A stretch of 7,429 nucleotides of DNA from Stigonema sp964246695 (GTDB lineage: Bacteria; Cyanobacteriota; Cyanobacteriia; Cyanobacteriales; Nostocaceae). The notes under the pieces are model-generated. The model was given only the letters and a program-made list of their open reading frames with translations, had not been told where the DNA came from and made no database searches. The translations under genes and the position numbers were made by a program. Shown here piece by piece: positions 7,001 to 7,429 of the stretch. The DNA lies in contig CAXTSI010000454.1 of the NCBI GenBank assembly GCA_964246695.1, positions 1 through 7,429 on the forward strand. Reading direction: 5' to 3'. Each line of letters begins with the position of its first letter. Within the stretch, counting starts at the first letter, position 1.

Positions 7001-7429
7001 ACCCTTAGTAACGGCTGTTGCTACTTCGGCGATCGCCCGCAACTGGGTAGTGAGAGTGGCAGCAAGTTCGTTGACGTTGTCAGTCAAATCTTTCCAAGTA
7101 CCAGCAGCCCCAGGCACAGAAGCTTGTCCGCCTAACTGACCTTCAATGCCCACCTCCCGCGCCACGGTGGTAACTTGGTTGGCAAAAGTCGCTAGGGTGT
7201 CAATCATCTCATTAATCGTCTCTGCCAAAGTTTCAATTTCTTCCTTGGCATCCAGCATCAGTTTCCGCTTCAAATCACCATTAGCAACTGCCGTCACTAC
7301 CCTAGCAATGCCTCGCACTTGTGCCGTCAAGTTACCCGCCATTGAGTTCACATTGTCGGTTAAATCTTTCCAAGTGCCAGCTACGCCCTTAACTTGCGCT
7401 TGACCACCCAGCTTACCTTCAGTTCCCAC
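4058..7429 (-). CDS. Poly-HAMP, GAF hybrid sensor histidine kinase with three receiver domains, N-terminus cut by window
   Basis: The visible 1123 residues are the C-terminal part of a Nik1-like hybrid kinase. The GTG at 7427-7429 is not a real start: the frame opens inside a HAMP repeat, at the residue equivalent to V93 of the next repeat. Domains: end of a divergent HAMP 1-31; HAMP 32-84; divergent HAMP 85-123; HAMP 124-176; GAF about 197-338; coiled coil about 340-440; HisKA 441-512 with H451; HATPase about 558-680 with N567/N571, DTGIG at 612-616 and GGTGLGL at 641-647; REC1 736-850 (D742, D743, D785, S815, K834); REC2 858-975 (E863, D864, D907, T937, K959); REC3 1003-1121 (D1009, D1010, D1054, T1084, K1106). 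All catalytic residues are intact and no HPt is seen. Any membrane or sensor domain lies beyond the window. From the end of HAMP onward it is paralogous to the downstream CHASE3 kinase and may share its targets. Confidence 0.95.
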   Translation of the reverse strand: MGTEGKLGGQAQVKGVAGTWKDLTDNVNSMAGNLTAQVRGIARVVTAVANGDLKRKLMLDAKEEIETLAETINEMIDTLATFANQVTTVAREVGIEGQLGGQASVPGAAGTWKDLTDNVNELAATLTTQLRAIAEVATAVTKGDLTRSIAVEAQGEVAILKDNINQMIANLRETTQKNTEQDWLKTNLAKFTRMLQGQRDLEAVSKLILSELAPLVGANCGVFYIMEAEEVPYLKLISSYAYRERKHLANRFYLGEGLVGQCALEKERILLSEIPPDYIKISSGLGEATPLNAVVLPVLFEGQVTAVIELASFRRFGEIHLTFLDQLTESIAIVLNTIAASMRTEKLLKQSQSLTEELQSQQNELRETNTRLEQQAQTLKSSEDLLRKQQEELQQTNAALEEKAELLAIQKKEVERKNQEIELARRSLEEKAAQLALSSKYKSEFLANMSHELRTPLNSLLILAKLLADNVEGNLTAKQVEYSHTVYAAGNDLLALINDILDLAKIESGTMSIDISQMQFSELRYHLHGIFQQVAVDKSLNFTIDFAPELPTSIHTDVKRLQQVLKNLLSNAFKFTERGEVSLRVEVAKQGWSNDYVSLNRATSVFAFTVSDTGIGISPDKQKIIFEAFQQADGTTSRKYGGTGLGLSISREISRLLGGEIKLVSRLGHGSTFTLYLPQGTGVATDVLTDVTDKLSVGLIDQPSATSATTSVASSSSSPPTPLIDDRNNIQQGSRTLLIVEDDMKFARILLDMAQEEEFKGVVADNGSTGLALAQEFQPTAILLDIHLPGMDGWTVLDRLKHDPNTRHIPVYFMSVEEGRQRGLQQGALAYLQKPVSSEALHQALTKIKDFVDRSVKNLLVVEDNETQRLSIVELIGNNDVATTAVGTGEAALAAIAKQQYDCVVLDLGLPDMSGFELIEQIKLQSGGEALPIIVYTGRELTRDQEMQLRRIAQTIIVKDVSSPERLFDETALFLHRVQATLPAPKRQMLEQLHSSDPVLVGKKVLIVDDDVRNIFALTSLLERYQMQVLYAENGRDGIDVLQNHPDLNVVLMDVMMPEMDGYETTRLIRTSDQFKSLPIIALTAKAMQGDRDKCIEAGASDYITKPVDIEQLLSLLRVWLYR
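4154..4161. repeat. HIP1 octamer
   Basis: Perfect GCGATCGC in the REC3 coding region, matching the site at 315-322 in the paralogue. Confidence 0.9.
5323..5668 (-). repeat. 346-bp identical tract shared by the two kinase genes (copy 2)
   Basis: Partner of 1514-1859, encoding residues 588-703 of the poly-HAMP kinase. Sequence on both sides returns to visible divergence, including synonymous changes. This makes an exchanged tract more likely than a uniformly young duplication. Confidence 0.93.
6902..7429 (-). repeat. Nik1-type 92-residue HAMP repeats
   Basis: The motif GTWKDLTDNVN recurs at residues 18-28 and 110-120, and VGxEGxLGGQA begins at residue 1 and again at 93. Both give a period of exactly 92 residues (276 bp). 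Each period pairs a canonical HAMP (with a GDL motif) with a divergent HAMP, the alternation known from group III fungal Nik1 kinases and their bacterial relatives. The repeat is similar at the DNA level too and is open at the right edge, so more copies are expected upstream. Confidence 0.88.
7029..7036. repeat. HIP1 octamer
   Basis: Perfect GCGATCGC within the last canonical HAMP of the poly-HAMP kinase gene. Confidence 0.9.

Noticed and set aside
7427..7429. GTG at the right edge as the start of the poly-HAMP kinase
   Set aside because: It encodes the Val of a HAMP repeat motif (compare V93 one period later), so the gene continues beyond the window.

Overview
The window looks like chromosomal DNA from a cyanobacterium, probably a filamentous, Nostoc-like one. 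Three things support this. There are four copies of the cyanobacterial HIP1 octamer GCGATCGC in 7.4 kb, where about 0.1 is expected by chance. There is a heptameric short tandem repeat array at the left edge. There are also two very large multi-domain hybrid histidine kinases with three receiver domains each. The genus assignment is inference.

Both genes lie on the minus strand, so the order of transcription is right to left. The upstream gene (4058-7429) is cut by the right window edge. What remains encodes Nik1-type HAMP repeats of 92 residues, a GAF domain, a long coiled coil, a HisKA/HATPase kinase core and three receiver domains. After a 242-bp intergenic region comes a complete paralogue (219-3815, 1198 residues). 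It has a different input end (TM1, CHASE3, TM2 and a single HAMP) on the same GAF, coiled-coil, kinase and triple-receiver chassis. The two genes are therefore a tandem duplication in which the input modules differ and the output module is conserved.

The intergenic region 3816-4057 is dense with signals. From the upstream gene's stop codon toward the downstream gene it holds: a GC-rich inverted repeat (3963-4017) followed on the minus strand by a T run, which may be a terminator; an imperfect long inverted repeat (3857-3931); a 9-bp perfect tandem repeat (3889-3906); a strong sigma70-like promoter with an extended -10 (3855-3883); and a perfect AT-only 12-bp inverted repeat (3829-3860) that covers the -10. 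The downstream kinase gene is thus probably transcribed from its own promoter, perhaps with some read-through. The left flank (1-218) holds the heptamer array (1-100) and about 118 bp with no feature I can support.

Most notable is a 346-bp tract that is identical in the two kinase genes (1514-1859 and 5323-5668) inside otherwise diverged sequence, which points to recent gene conversion. The coiled coils upstream of the kinase core also differ by whole heptads (28 and 7 residues), as expected if signalling phase is under selection. Neither protein shows an HPt domain in the visible sequence, so phosphoryl flow beyond the receivers would need a separate partner. I found no wholly new system; the interest lies in paralogue evolution and in the packed intergenic region.
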